DNA from: Pseudobacteriovorax antillogorgiicola | GTDB taxonomy: Bacteria > Bdellovibrionota_B > Oligoflexia > Oligoflexales > RGVZ01 | Assembly: GCA_945865565.1 (NCBI GenBank) | Contig: CAMBEK010000004.1 | Coordinates: forward strand, 88,714 to 152,713 | DNA length: 64,000 nt | Direction of reading: 5' to 3' | Part shown: positions 26,681 through 35,307 of the stretch, piece by piece | Layout of the letters: every line of letters starts with the position of its first letter | How positions within the stretch are numbered: position 1 is the stretch's first letter | Notes under the pieces: model-generated | The model's database searches: none | The model's input: the letters and a program-made list of their open reading frames with translations, nothing else | What the model was told of the DNA's origin: nothing | Program-made: the position numbers and the translations under genes

Positions 26681-27809
26681 TGCCTTCTCCTGAAAGCTGG
26701 ATGTGATCTGCTTCCGGAACCGCCTCGTAGACCGTAACCCGGTTTTTTCCACTTTTTTTGCTGGAATACATCGTCTCATCGGCCATGCGCAGCAGCTGTT
26801 CCTTCGTTCTTGCGTTCTCTGGAAAGGCTGCAAGACCAATTGAAACCGTTACTTGCACCGTCTCATCACAGTCTTTTGCGCCGTGTTTTTCGCCGCCTTT
26901 TCCGGTATCCGTCCTGAACCGGTGCGCCGCCACGCGTTCTCGAACCCGCTCGGCAATGGTGCGTCCTGTTTCAACATCGGCACCGAGCAGCACCAGAACA
27001 AACTCATCACCGCCGTAGCGAGCGACCACGTCAACCTCACGCACGGCGTCCTTGATGATAACGCCCATTTGACTGAGCATTGAACTGCCCGAAAGGTGTC
27101 CATGGCTATCATTGACCGCCTTGAACGCATCGACATCGACAAACAAGACACAGAACTTGGTCCCGAAACGGCTGCCACGGCGAACTTCCATATCCATGGC
27201 TAGTTCCAGATACCGGCTGTTGTACAGTCCCGTCAAAGAATCGCGGTAAAGTTCAGTCCGCGCATCTTCCAATTCAAACTGACGCCGGGCATGTCCCGCA
27301 AAAGACCCGATGGCCAAAGCTAACATTCCCTCTCGAATTTCGATCGCCAAGGCTTCTGGTATGTTGGCCTCGCGTCCGCGCCTTGCAATCCATCGCGCCT
27401 GCCAGTCCTTGAAGGCGTGGACGGATTCTCGCATGAACACCACCAGCCAGCGTGAGCCTGCCCCCTTCACAATCACATAATGGATTCCGGTTACTTTCCC
27501 GGTCAAAATGTCACTGGGCGGATTAAATTGATGATCTTCAAGTTCGGATTCGACGGTCTTGGCAGCCCCGAGAATTTCGTTGCCATCCAGACCTCGAGCA
27601 CCCGGGATTCGAAATTCACCACGCGCCCAGGCTTCAGATTTGACACCGCGTGCTGGCTTTTGAAACCACCAGACATCAAATACATCGACACCGGATTCGC
27701 GCATCAGATGCTCGCCGAAGTTCCGGATAAGTTCCGAAAGCCTGGTGGACTGGGTCAGCGCTGTCGCCAACGCACTCGCAGGTCCTGTTATAGTCCCATC
27801 GAAATCCAT
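26646..27809 (-). CDS. Diguanylate cyclase (GGDEF) with GAF-like sensor
   Basis: 387 residues. The N-terminal ~165 residues look like a GAF-type sensor (ESGVDVFDVWWFQKPARG, then GIHYVIVKGAGSRWLVVFM). The GGDEF domain begins at the usual DSLTGLYNSRY (~190) and has an intact active site, ARYGGDEF (266-270). RxxD (REVD, 257-260) lies five residues before it, the c-di-GMP inhibition site. No signal peptide or membrane helix, so a cytosolic sensor is expected. It makes cyclic di-GMP. The start overlaps the prepilin peptidase gene by 22 bases and the end overlaps the thioesterase start by 35. Confidence 0.93.
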   Translation of the reverse strand: MDFDGTITGPASALATALTQSTRLSELIRNFGEHLMRESGVDVFDVWWFQKPARGVKSEAWARGEFRIPGARGLDGNEILGAAKTVESELEDHQFNPPSDILTGKVTGIHYVIVKGAGSRWLVVFMRESVHAFKDWQARWIARRGREANIPEALAIEIREGMLALAIGSFAGHARRQFELEDARTELYRDSLTGLYNSRYLELAMDMEVRRGSRFGTKFCVLFVDVDAFKAVNDSHGHLSGSSMLSQMGVIIKDAVREVDVVARYGGDEFVLVLLGADVETGRTIAERVRERVAAHRFRTDTGKGGEKHGAKDCDETVQVTVSIGLAAFPENARTKEQLLRMADETMYSSKKSGKNRVTVYEAVPEADHIQLSGEGNGGQGPDEITV

Positions 27810-28630
27810 AATTCCTTGATTTCCTGATTAAACAGCAAATAAACCACTGCACCGAAAGCCAAAAACGGACCAAACGGCAATGCGGTCTTGCCATGAAATT
27901 TTCGAGTCCAGATCATAACACCGATTCCCACCAGCGAACCACTCACAGAAGCCGTCAAAATAACTGGAAACAGGGCTTCATAGCCGAGCCAGCCGCCAAT
28001 GCCAGCGAGAAGCTTAACGTCGCCAAATCCCATACCGACCTCGTGGCGTAAAAGCCAATACGTCCAGGCCACCGCATAAAGGATGCCTGCCCCAAGCACC
28101 ACCCCAAGAAGGGAACTGCGCCATCCCAGGTCGGGGTGAAGGGCGACCACGACAGGAGTCAAGACGATTAGACCGAGGCTAAGAACATCCGGAATGATCA
28201 TCAAACGCAAGTCGATCACGGAAGCAACGAGCAGGACACAACAAAAAACCATCGCATGCAGGAAACGCCAACCTTCGTTGGAATCGATCGCGATGATCCG
28301 CCCAACGCCCTGAGCGAAATCACCCTGTTTGATCTCAATGAACGGAAAACGCAGGGCGAGGTATGCGAACAAAAGGCCTGTGGCGCACTCGATCAGGGGA
28401 TACTGCCAGGAAATTTTTGCGGAACAGCACCGGGCCCGGCCGCGCAGCACGAAAAAACTAAAAACCGGTAAATTCAAGTACCACGGGATCAGCGCGCCAC
28501 AGGCTGGACAGTGGGATCTTGTGTTTTTAAAGAAGGTGCCTTCCGGGATGCGCAGAATGCAGACATTGAGAAAACTGCCGGTGACCAATCCCAGCAGCAG
28601 AGCGATTCCCAAGGTTGCCACAAGGTTCAC
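27788..28630 (-). CDS. Prepilin peptidase / N-methyltransferase (A24)
   Basis: 280 residues with a GTG start. The order is that of PilD: GLVTGSFLNVCILRIPEG, a zinc site CPAC...RCC (~41-69), and ISWQYPLIECATG. The two catalytic aspartates are in VIDLRLMIIPDVLS and MGFGDVKLLAGIGGW. About seven membrane helices. It cleaves and methylates type IV pilin or type II secretion pseudopilins in the inner membrane. None of these substrates lies in this window. It heads the minus-strand operon that continues with the GGDEF gene. Confidence 0.95.
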   Translation of the reverse strand: MNLVATLGIALLLGLVTGSFLNVCILRIPEGTFFKNTRSHCPACGALIPWYLNLPVFSFFVLRGRARCCSAKISWQYPLIECATGLLFAYLALRFPFIEIKQGDFAQGVGRIIAIDSNEGWRFLHAMVFCCVLLVASVIDLRLMIIPDVLSLGLIVLTPVVVALHPDLGWRSSLLGVVLGAGILYAVAWTYWLLRHEVGMGFGDVKLLAGIGGWLGYEALFPVILTASVSGSLVGIGVMIWTRKFHGKTALPFGPFLAFGAVVYLLFNQEIKELWISMGL

Positions 28631-28726
28631 GTGAAAATTACCTTAAAAATTATCGGTGTTTATCCTGGCAAAGTCATTTATAACCTTATACTGAACTTTC
28701 GCACACGAAAATGAAAAACGCCCCCG

Positions 28727-31327
28727 ATGAAAGGGGCCCTCAACGTCCAGGGATCCGGATTGAAGCCTGTCGATCTTGAAAAATTAGAATGGCCTCTGCT
28801 GGTCGAGACCCTGGCCGCCTTCAGCCAAACAGACGACGGGCAAACGCTTTGCCTTGAACTCGTACCCAACCTTGAGCAACCAGAGATCGAGCATCGTTGG
28901 ACGGACGTTTCTTCAATCAAGGAAATCGTGCGGCAAGGCTACCGTGCGCCTATCGGAGACTTGCCACCAATGCGCCGGATCTTCAAGGCCCTCGGCCTAG
29001 GTCAGATTCTGGGCGGAGTTGAATTACGGCAAGTCTTGCAGTTGCTCCAGGCCATTCAGAAGGTCCACGGCTTCTGCGTAAACTTCTCATCCAAGAGTCA
29101 AACCCTTGCCCGGCTAAAAAATCAGATTTACCCGGTACCGAAACTAATGACCGCCATCGAGAAGGCCATCAGCCCGGACGGGTCCTTGTTGGATGATGCG
29201 TCACCCGAACTCGCATCGATCCGCCGGAAAAAAGTTACCCTGGCAAAACGGATCGAAGACCAGATCAAAAAGGTGCTGCGCGAAGCCAGCGTCGAACAGT
29301 ATTTGCAAGACGATTTCTTTACAGTGCGCAACGAACGTTATGTCGTTCCCATTCGCCTCGATGGCCGTGGTCGCGTTCCAGGAACGATCGTCGATACGTC
29401 CGACAGCGGCCAGACCCTGTTTCTTGAGCCTTCCAGCGTTGCGCCACTCAACGCCGAATGGCTTGAAAACCAGTTGGCAGAAAAATTGGAAATCCTGCGG
29501 ATTTTCAAGACCCTCAGCGGGCAGGCTGCAACGGAACTGGATACCTTGCGCGTCGATTACGAAGAGCTTGTCCAACTTGACTTTTTGACTGCCCAGGCGG
29601 GCCTGTCCATCCAATTGGATGCCAACCCCGTTGAACTTTCCGACATACCCTTGATTGACCTGCGCGCGGCGCGCCACCCATTGATCCGAAAGGCTCCGGA
29701 ACAAATAGCACCTGAAACCGACGAAAGCGGGGAACCGAGAGAGCTGGGCACTGTTTCGCTGACAAAAATGAAGAACACGGCAGTCCCAAACACAATAACC
29801 CTTATGGGCGAGCAACGCTGCTTGATCATCTCGGGACCCAATGCCGGTGGAAAAACCGTCGTCCTCAAAACCGTGGGCATGCTCCACCTCATGGCCAAGG
29901 CAGGACTGTTGATCCCGGCCGACCCGACATCACGCCTGTACCTGTTCCATAATATTTTCCTTGAACTTGGCGACGCACAAAATCTTGCAGCGAGCCTTTC
30001 AACCTTTTCAGGCCACGTTTTTGGTCTGAAGCCGATTCTGGAAAAGGCTGGCCCGAAGGATCTGGCGCTGCTCGATGAACTTGCCGTCGGCACAGAGCCT
30101 CAAACCGGTTCGGCTCTTGCTCAGGCCGTCCTGGAAACTTTAGCCACACGTAAAACGATGACGCTGGCGACAACCCACTATGACAGCCTGAAGGGCCTTG
30201 CGGCTTCGGACGGCGGACAAGGGCAGCACCAGTTCCGCAATGCTTCGATGGAATATTTACTGAAGACAATGCGCCCAACTTACAAGCTGATCCTTGATGT
30301 CCCAGGCCAAAGTTACGGACTCGAGGTCGCGAGCCAGATCGGTTTGCCAGGTTCAGTGATCGAACGGGCAAAGCAATTACGTGGAACAAGCGCGTCAACA
30401 ATGGAGAATGCAGTCAATCAACTTTTGGTTGCCCGCGAGGAAACGGAAAACATCCGCGGAGAATTGCGCCAGAAGGAGCTTGCCGTCGATGAGTCCCGGG
30501 CGCGCCTGGAGGTAGAACGCAAGGCGCTTGAAGAGGCCCGGCGCGAAGCCGCCCGCAAAGCCGCACAGAATCAAGAAGTCGAACTGGACGAAATGCGCCA
30601 GAGCATCCGGGACCTTCAAGATGAACTCAAAGCAGCACTTAAAGCACTGCGACAAGCTGAAGCCGGCGACGCCTCCCATGCCATGGCAGTGGCGGCGAGC
30701 ATAGCGACTTCATCGAGTGACACGATGCGCCAATTTGACCAAAAGTCCCGGGACATCCTGGCCCGCGGGCGCGAGGGCGAAGTCCTTCCGGGGCGGACCA
30801 TCAGTGCTGGAGAAATCCTGCGTACGGGGCAAAGGGTGTTCGTTGTCCCTCTTAGAAAAGAAGGGCAGATCCTGCGACCAGCCGAAGGCGACAATGCTCC
30901 CGCCGAAATTCAGGTCGGCCTGGTGAAGCTGCGGGTCCCGGCCCACGATCTGCGGGTCATGCCAGACGCAGGGTCCAATGAATCGGGCAAGGCAACGACC
31001 CGCGGGAAACCGGTGCCGCTGGTAAAACTGAAACCTCTGAATCCACCGCCTGAAATTCCGGCGTTGGTATTGCAATCACCGACCAATACGTTGGATCTCC
31101 GTGGGCAGGATGCCGATACCGCGGTTTCAAAGACCCTGGACTTTATCGACCACGCACTTTTACGTGGCGAGAGTGCTTTAGTCATTGTCCACGGTCATGG
31201 CACAGACCGACTTAAAAATGCGATTCGCAAATGCCTGCGCAGCGATTGCCCTTACAATATCGCCTTTCGTGCCGGCGAGAACACGGAGGGGGGCGACGGC
31301 GTCACCATCATCGCCCTCAAGGGGTAA
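28727..31327 (+). CDS. mutS2: MutS2 endonuclease-type ATPase with Smr domain
   Basis: 866 residues. The first recognisable block (VDLEKLEWPLLVETLAAF) is the MutS2 core start. The ABC ATPase has Walker A GPNAGGKTVVLKT (~369) and the conserved LSTFSGHV and LDELAVGTEP segments. A long coiled coil follows (~560-660). The C-terminal Smr nuclease domain is intact (LDLRGQDADTA, VIVHGHGTDRLK). It acts in recombination control or on stalled ribosomes. The ATG has only a weak ribosome site and lies 96 bases after the divergent pilD start. The next gene starts three bases after its stop. Confidence 0.95.
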   Translation: MKGALNVQGSGLKPVDLEKLEWPLLVETLAAFSQTDDGQTLCLELVPNLEQPEIEHRWTDVSSIKEIVRQGYRAPIGDLPPMRRIFKALGLGQILGGVELRQVLQLLQAIQKVHGFCVNFSSKSQTLARLKNQIYPVPKLMTAIEKAISPDGSLLDDASPELASIRRKKVTLAKRIEDQIKKVLREASVEQYLQDDFFTVRNERYVVPIRLDGRGRVPGTIVDTSDSGQTLFLEPSSVAPLNAEWLENQLAEKLEILRIFKTLSGQAATELDTLRVDYEELVQLDFLTAQAGLSIQLDANPVELSDIPLIDLRAARHPLIRKAPEQIAPETDESGEPRELGTVSLTKMKNTAVPNTITLMGEQRCLIISGPNAGGKTVVLKTVGMLHLMAKAGLLIPADPTSRLYLFHNIFLELGDAQNLAASLSTFSGHVFGLKPILEKAGPKDLALLDELAVGTEPQTGSALAQAVLETLATRKTMTLATTHYDSLKGLAASDGGQGQHQFRNASMEYLLKTMRPTYKLILDVPGQSYGLEVASQIGLPGSVIERAKQLRGTSASTMENAVNQLLVAREETENIRGELRQKELAVDESRARLEVERKALEEARREAARKAAQNQEVELDEMRQSIRDLQDELKAALKALRQAEAGDASHAMAVAASIATSSSDTMRQFDQKSRDILARGREGEVLPGRTISAGEILRTGQRVFVVPLRKEGQILRPAEGDNAPAEIQVGLVKLRVPAHDLRVMPDAGSNESGKATTRGKPVPLVKLKPLNPPPEIPALVLQSPTNTLDLRGQDADTAVSKTLDFIDHALLRGESALVIVHGHGTDRLKNAIRKCLRSDCPYNIAFRAGENTEGGDGVTIIALKG

Positions 31328-31330
31328 ACG

Positions 31331-32377
31331 ATGCGTTTCGTCATCCTGAGCCGTTCCCTCATCCTGAGCCGTTCCCTCATCCTGAGCCGTTCCGTCATCC
31401 TGAGCCGTTCCGTCATCCTGCGCTGCTCCGTCATCCTGAGCGCAGCGAAGGATCTTTTCTTTTTAATCTTCCTGCCACTAGCCTCAACCGCGGCCCTCGC
31501 CTGCCCCGAAACGCCGAGCGGCCCTGACTTGATCAATCTTTTCATCAATTCCACCGAAGTGACTTCCGTTCAATTTCTCAAGATTGAAAGCGAAGGATCC
31601 TCCGTCAACGCTTGGCGCTTCAAAGTATCCGCCACCCTCAAACCCGCTAACGCTCCATTGACTGGAAAGGTCAGTTTTTTTGCAAAGCCAGGCCATGCTG
31701 TTTTCAATGCACCAAGGTTCAATGACCGGTACCTGGCATTTATCACAAAGAAAACGGTCGATTTACCCTTCGCCCTGAAAAATTACTTTTTTTCCCCGGA
31801 GGATGAGTCGTCCACGAGTTGCATTTACCGGTCTTCAATCTATCTCGAAGATCTCCTCAAGAAGTCAGCATCCGTAGAAGCGGTTCGCGATGGAACATGC
31901 AAAATCCAGCTAAAAAATCTGGAAGCCGCTCCGCTCATCAAGGAAGCCTTGAAATTCCGGTGTGAGAATCCCGATTTGGAAAAAAAGAGGCTCGTGCTTT
32001 TGGCCAATGCTTACGCCAGCGCAAAGCGATACGGCAACGCTGTCACTGCACTCGAGATGTCCAACGGCACCCTGAACGCGTACACCCTTTCCATCACCCT
32101 CGGCTGGGCTGATGAATGGGAAGTCAAAGACGATCGCGCTGCAAAACGTTTCGTTGAACGAATTCTGACTTCTGGCCTGCGCGGGCACATGGAAAAAACA
32201 AGGCAATTGCCTGCCGTCAATGACATTCTAAATGACAAATCGCGTTTTCGACGCCTGCGTGACACCGACTGGTTTACGCCTCTCCTGACCAACTGGATCG
32301 CAAACAATTTTCCGGCTGTGCCAAATCCGCTCGAGCCCCCAAAAAAACTGCCACTAAAATTACGGAAGACCCCATAA
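31331..32377 (+). CDS. Secreted protein whose N-terminus is made of DNA repeats
   Basis: 348 residues. The only plausible start in frame is the ATG at 31331, after AAGGGG. Residues 4-38 come from the repeat array and read VILSRS six times over with variations. Only then come the natural hydrophobic core (DLFFLIFLPLASTAALA) and the cysteine after it (CPETPSGP). The body shows VSATLKPANAPLTGKVSFFA and a later helical part (KKRLVLLANAYASAKRYGNA) that looks TPR-like. Four cysteines may form disulfides. No family recognised. It follows mutS2 by three bases and precedes the ABC-F gene by three. Whether the repeat-extended leader is still exported is unknown. Confidence 0.65.
   Translation: MRFVILSRSLILSRSLILSRSVILSRSVILRCSVILSAAKDLFFLIFLPLASTAALACPETPSGPDLINLFINSTEVTSVQFLKIESEGSSVNAWRFKVSATLKPANAPLTGKVSFFAKPGHAVFNAPRFNDRYLAFITKKTVDLPFALKNYFFSPEDESSTSCIYRSSIYLEDLLKKSASVEAVRDGTCKIQLKNLEAAPLIKEALKFRCENPDLEKKRLVLLANAYASAKRYGNAVTALEMSNGTLNAYTLSITLGWADEWEVKDDRAAKRFVERILTSGLRGHMEKTRQLPAVNDILNDKSRFRRLRDTDWFTPLLTNWIANNFPAVPNPLEPPKKLPLKLRKTP
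31340..31456 (+). repeat. Tandem 18-base GTCATCCTGAGCCGTTCC repeats inside a coding region
   Basis: Five consecutive 18-base units (31340-31429; units 2 and 3 begin C, unit 5 has changes) are followed by the terminal GTCATCCTGAGCGCAGCGAA form. Each unit equals six codons, so the frame of the overlapping gene is preserved. The core is shared with 10990 and 43530. Confidence 0.9.
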
Positions 32378-32380
32378 CCG

Positions 32381-34225
32381 ATGGCTAATGAATCGTCCCG
32401 CAACCTTTTGCAACTGACCGCAGGGACTAAATCCTTCGGAACAAAAATTCTTTTTTCAAATTCCACCTTCAGCATCAATGAAAACGAACGTGTTGGTGTC
32501 ATTGGCCCTAATGGCGCTGGCAAATCAACGCTGTTCCGAATCATCACTGGGGATGATGTTCTCGACGAAGGACGCCTCGTCAAAAAGAGCAACCTGCGCA
32601 TGGCGATCCTGCGTCAGGACCAGCAACTTCCCCTGGAACTTGACGGTCTGACCTACATTCAGGAACAATCCGGTGCTCAGATTTGGGAAATCACTGACCT
32701 TCTGGATCGCCTTGCCTTGCCCGAGGCGATTGTCCAACGCCCCCTCGGGGAATTATCGGGCGGTTACCGGATGCGCATCCAACTGTGCGCTCTTGTTGCC
32801 GCAAAACCAGACCTGCTTCTACTTGACGAGCCGACAAACTATCTGGATATCCAGACGCTGATCGTCCTGGAAGACCTTTTGATCAATTTGGATTGTACGT
32901 TTCTGTTGATTTCACACGACCGGGAATTCCTGAGGCGGACGACAGATCACATCCTGGAAGTCGAGCAGGGCGATATCATCAAGTATCCAGGAACGATTGA
33001 CGATTACTTTGAACAAAAGTCCTTGCTGCGCGACCAACTTGAAAAGACATCGCGCGGCGTCGAGGCCCGCAAACAAACAATTCGCGATTTCGCCGCCCGT
33101 TTTGGCGCGAAAGCCAGTAAAGCCCGGGCGGCACAAAGTCGCTTGAAACAGCTCGACAAGATGGAGTCGATCGACATTAAGCCCCTGCCGGCCATGGCAC
33201 GGATCAGCATCCCCCAACCCAACACTCCAGGACGGATTGACGTGATCGCCCGCGACATCGTTCTTGGTTATGGTGAGCGAACGATCCTTCGCAACGCATC
33301 CTTTGAGATCACATCGGGCGACAAGGTTGCCATCGTCGGTGAAAACGGCGCCGGAAAATCCACCCTGGTCAAATCCATCGCCGGGCGACTCGATCCAAAA
33401 TCTGGAAGCCTGCAGCAAAGTGCTGCTGTGCGCTGCGCCTATTATGCCCAACACGTCGCGGCGGAACTCCCCGCCAACTCCACCGTCATCGACGTCCTGA
33501 CGGATGCCGCTCCCCACACTGCACCGAATCAACAAATCCTTGACCTGGCCGGCAGCCTGCTTTTTTCTGGCAACGACGTCAAAAAGCGGATCGGAAATTT
33601 ATCTGGGGGCGAAAAGGCCCGTGTTGCCTTGGGGAAGATTCTGCTCAGTGGCAGCAACCTTTTGATCCTTGATGAGCCCACCAACCACTTAGACTTTTAC
33701 ACGGTCGAGGCCTTGGCCCACAGCCTGCATACTTTCAAAGGCAACGTAATTTTTGTCAGTCACGACCAGACTTTCGTCAAAACCGTCGCAACCAAGATCA
33801 TTGAAGTACACGACGGTACCGCTACCATCTTTCACGGATCTTACGACGACTACATCTGGAGCCTCCGCCGCGGCAGTATGCGCCGGGACTCCAATGATGA
33901 GTCAAATACATCGCAGGCATCTCGCGCCCATTCAAAAAAATCTGATGCAGCAAATTCCAACAACGCCGCCAATCCGCCTCTACCCGGCCACCGCGAGGAA
34001 CGGGAACGCCAAAAGCAAATCGCCACCCAACGTCGCCGCATGGAAAAACGCAGCGGCGAAATCGAAACGCGCCTGGCTAAACTTCAAATAGAACAAGAAA
34101 AAATGGCTGCTGATCTTGATTTCGCGCCGTCCAACCAGGAACTCATGGCGAAACTGGGGGCGGTTGCAATTGAAATACAGGCCCTCGAATCTGAATGGAT
34201 CGAAGTCTTGTCTGAACTTTCCTAA
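32381..34225 (+). CDS. ABC-F family ATPase (Uup/EttA-like)
   Basis: 614 residues with two ABC domains and no membrane part, as in ABC-F ribosome-associated factors. Walker A GPNGAGKST at ~42 and GENGAGKST at ~319. Signatures LSGGYRMRIQLC and LSGGEKARVALG, each followed by LLLLDEPTNYLD or LLILDEPTNHLD. A linker of ~80 residues between domains holds the P-site-contacting helices. The C-terminus is a charged coiled coil (REERERQKQIATQRRRMEKR), as in Uup. It is likely a translation or Holliday-junction-related factor. A decayed copy of its 3' end lies 0.9 kb downstream. Confidence 0.94.
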   Translation: MANESSRNLLQLTAGTKSFGTKILFSNSTFSINENERVGVIGPNGAGKSTLFRIITGDDVLDEGRLVKKSNLRMAILRQDQQLPLELDGLTYIQEQSGAQIWEITDLLDRLALPEAIVQRPLGELSGGYRMRIQLCALVAAKPDLLLLDEPTNYLDIQTLIVLEDLLINLDCTFLLISHDREFLRRTTDHILEVEQGDIIKYPGTIDDYFEQKSLLRDQLEKTSRGVEARKQTIRDFAARFGAKASKARAAQSRLKQLDKMESIDIKPLPAMARISIPQPNTPGRIDVIARDIVLGYGERTILRNASFEITSGDKVAIVGENGAGKSTLVKSIAGRLDPKSGSLQQSAAVRCAYYAQHVAAELPANSTVIDVLTDAAPHTAPNQQILDLAGSLLFSGNDVKKRIGNLSGGEKARVALGKILLSGSNLLILDEPTNHLDFYTVEALAHSLHTFKGNVIFVSHDQTFVKTVATKIIEVHDGTATIFHGSYDDYIWSLRRGSMRRDSNDESNTSQASRAHSKKSDAANSNNAANPPLPGHREERERQKQIATQRRRMEKRSGEIETRLAKLQIEQEKMAADLDFAPSNQELMAKLGAVAIEIQALESEWIEVLSELS

Positions 34226-34235
34226 ACTGCCACCG

Positions 34236-34309
34236 TTAACTGCATTTCTCTTAAACTCAACGCCCCGCTGGGGTTAGCGGGGCCGAAAGAATACTTTAAA
34301 TGCAGTTAA
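34236..34309. terminator. Nested inverted repeat downstream of the ABC-F gene
   Basis: An outer perfect 12-base pair of arms (TTAACTGCATTT at 34236-34247, its complement at 34298-34309) encloses a GC-rich hairpin GCCCCGCT / AGCGGGGC (34262-34283, six-base loop). Position and structure suit a terminator, though no T-run follows. A small palindromic element is the alternative. Confidence 0.6.
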
Positions 34310-34330
34310 GGGAAGCTGTTTGCAAGATTT

Positions 34331-34457
34331 TTAATCGCCCCTGATAGCCACCAACGGTTTCCATTGATCATCCTCGGGCGAACACCAAACAAACCCTTCT
34401 CCAAAAGTAATAGATTCAAGGTTTTCTGAACTGGAAGAAAAAATCCACGGTGGTTCA
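34331..34457 (-). pseudogene. Probable out-of-frame remainder of the lipoprotein gene
   Basis: A frame running through 34331-34555 on the minus strand has protein-like composition with Trp, Cys and Gly in plausible spacing (PPWIFSSSSENLESITFGEG, then FVWCSPEDDQWKPLV) and no start or ribosome site of its own. It fits as the lost C-terminus of the preceding gene after a single-base shift. Confidence 0.45.
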
Positions 34458-34913
34458 TCACGGAATTGGCAAACCATCGTCCGGTGGGGCCGAAGGACTT
34501 GACGTGGGAATTGGAATACATTCGCAAAAGCAGTCAAAGCCCACGTCTTCAGCAAATTTTGTAAATTGGGGATTCCATTCAGCGACTGTCACCCTTGGCA
34601 AATACCCGGCATTGCAGCTAGTTAATTCTAAATCCTCACTAGGCGTGCAATTAATGCTATTTGAATTATTAAATTGGTCGTGGAACGGTTGATACGTCGC
34701 TGTACACCTTCCCCCGTCGGTAACGGTTGCGTTCCGGGGTATATAACTATCTGGCCAGAATCGCTGTGATTCTGAAGCCTTGTCCCTTACGGAACGGTTT
34801 TCTGAATCGGACCAATACGGAGCCTCAGTCTTAACTAGTGAACCATTAGTTTTCTGTTTACAAGATATCGCCAATGAACTGATCATCATAAGAACGACTA
34901 AATAAATTTTCAT
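34458..34913 (-). CDS. Small Cys-rich lipoprotein, probably frameshifted at its 3' end
   Basis: 151 residues from the ATG at 34913, which has GGAGG upstream. The lipoprotein signal is good (MKIYLVVLMMISSLAISC). The mature part holds several cysteines (GGRCTATY, NCTPSEDL, TSCNAGY, FDCFCECIP). The frame ends at a TGA after SAPPDDGLPIP. The other frame directly downstream continues with protein-like sequence (VCQFRDEPPWIFSSSSENLE ... WKPLVAIRGD) to 34331, so a one-base indel near 34465-34480 may have truncated it. The segment is more AT-rich than its neighbours. Function unknown. Confidence 0.55.
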   Translation of the reverse strand: MKIYLVVLMMISSLAISCKQKTNGSLVKTEAPYWSDSENRSVRDKASESQRFWPDSYIPRNATVTDGGRCTATYQPFHDQFNNSNSINCTPSEDLELTSCNAGYLPRVTVAEWNPQFTKFAEDVGFDCFCECIPIPTSSPSAPPDDGLPIP

Positions 34914-35103
34914 TTCGCCTCCAGTAAGGGTCATATCGGCGTTATTAGAAAAAAGTTTAAAAATTATTTAATCGGATAGCTAAACACCCGATTTGCATGT
35001 TTAATCTTCTCGCAGGTCGTGACGTCATTCTTCATCCGGTGTTAAAGCGCCCGGTGTCTGGGCGTACCGACAGGCCAACGCTGATTGGCAATATGCGATT
35101 CAC

Positions 35104-35244
35104 ATGCAGCAAATTACTACAACGCCGCCGCATTGAAAAACCAGCGGCGAAATCGGAACGCGTCTGGCAAAACTTGGGATCATCTCCGTTGAAATACAGG
35201 CCCTCGAATCTAAATGGATCGAAGTCTTGTCTGAACTTTCCTGA
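35104..35244 (+). pseudogene. Decayed duplicate of the ABC-F 3' end
   Basis: These 141 bases match 33944-34225 of the ABC-F gene with two in-frame deletions of about 69 and 72 bases. The second deletion lies between short repeats (TGGCTAAACT and TGGCGAAACT in the parent). The last stretch is nearly identical: 54 bases with one change, ending just before the stop. No start codon or ribosome site is present, so it is a relic. The rest of the 34914-35307 gap (34914-35103 and 35245-35307) shows no gene; it holds the promoter region of the divergent lipoproteins. Confidence 0.85.
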
Positions 35245-35307
35245 CGGGCCTACGGCTTATGCTAAATTAAAATGATAGAATGATTGAAAACAAACTGGAG
35301 TCATTTC

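Noticed and set aside
31252-31554. Minus-strand frame with RMTERLRM repeats
   Set aside because: It is the complement of the GTCATCCTGAG array; it has no ribosome site and overlaps two real genes.
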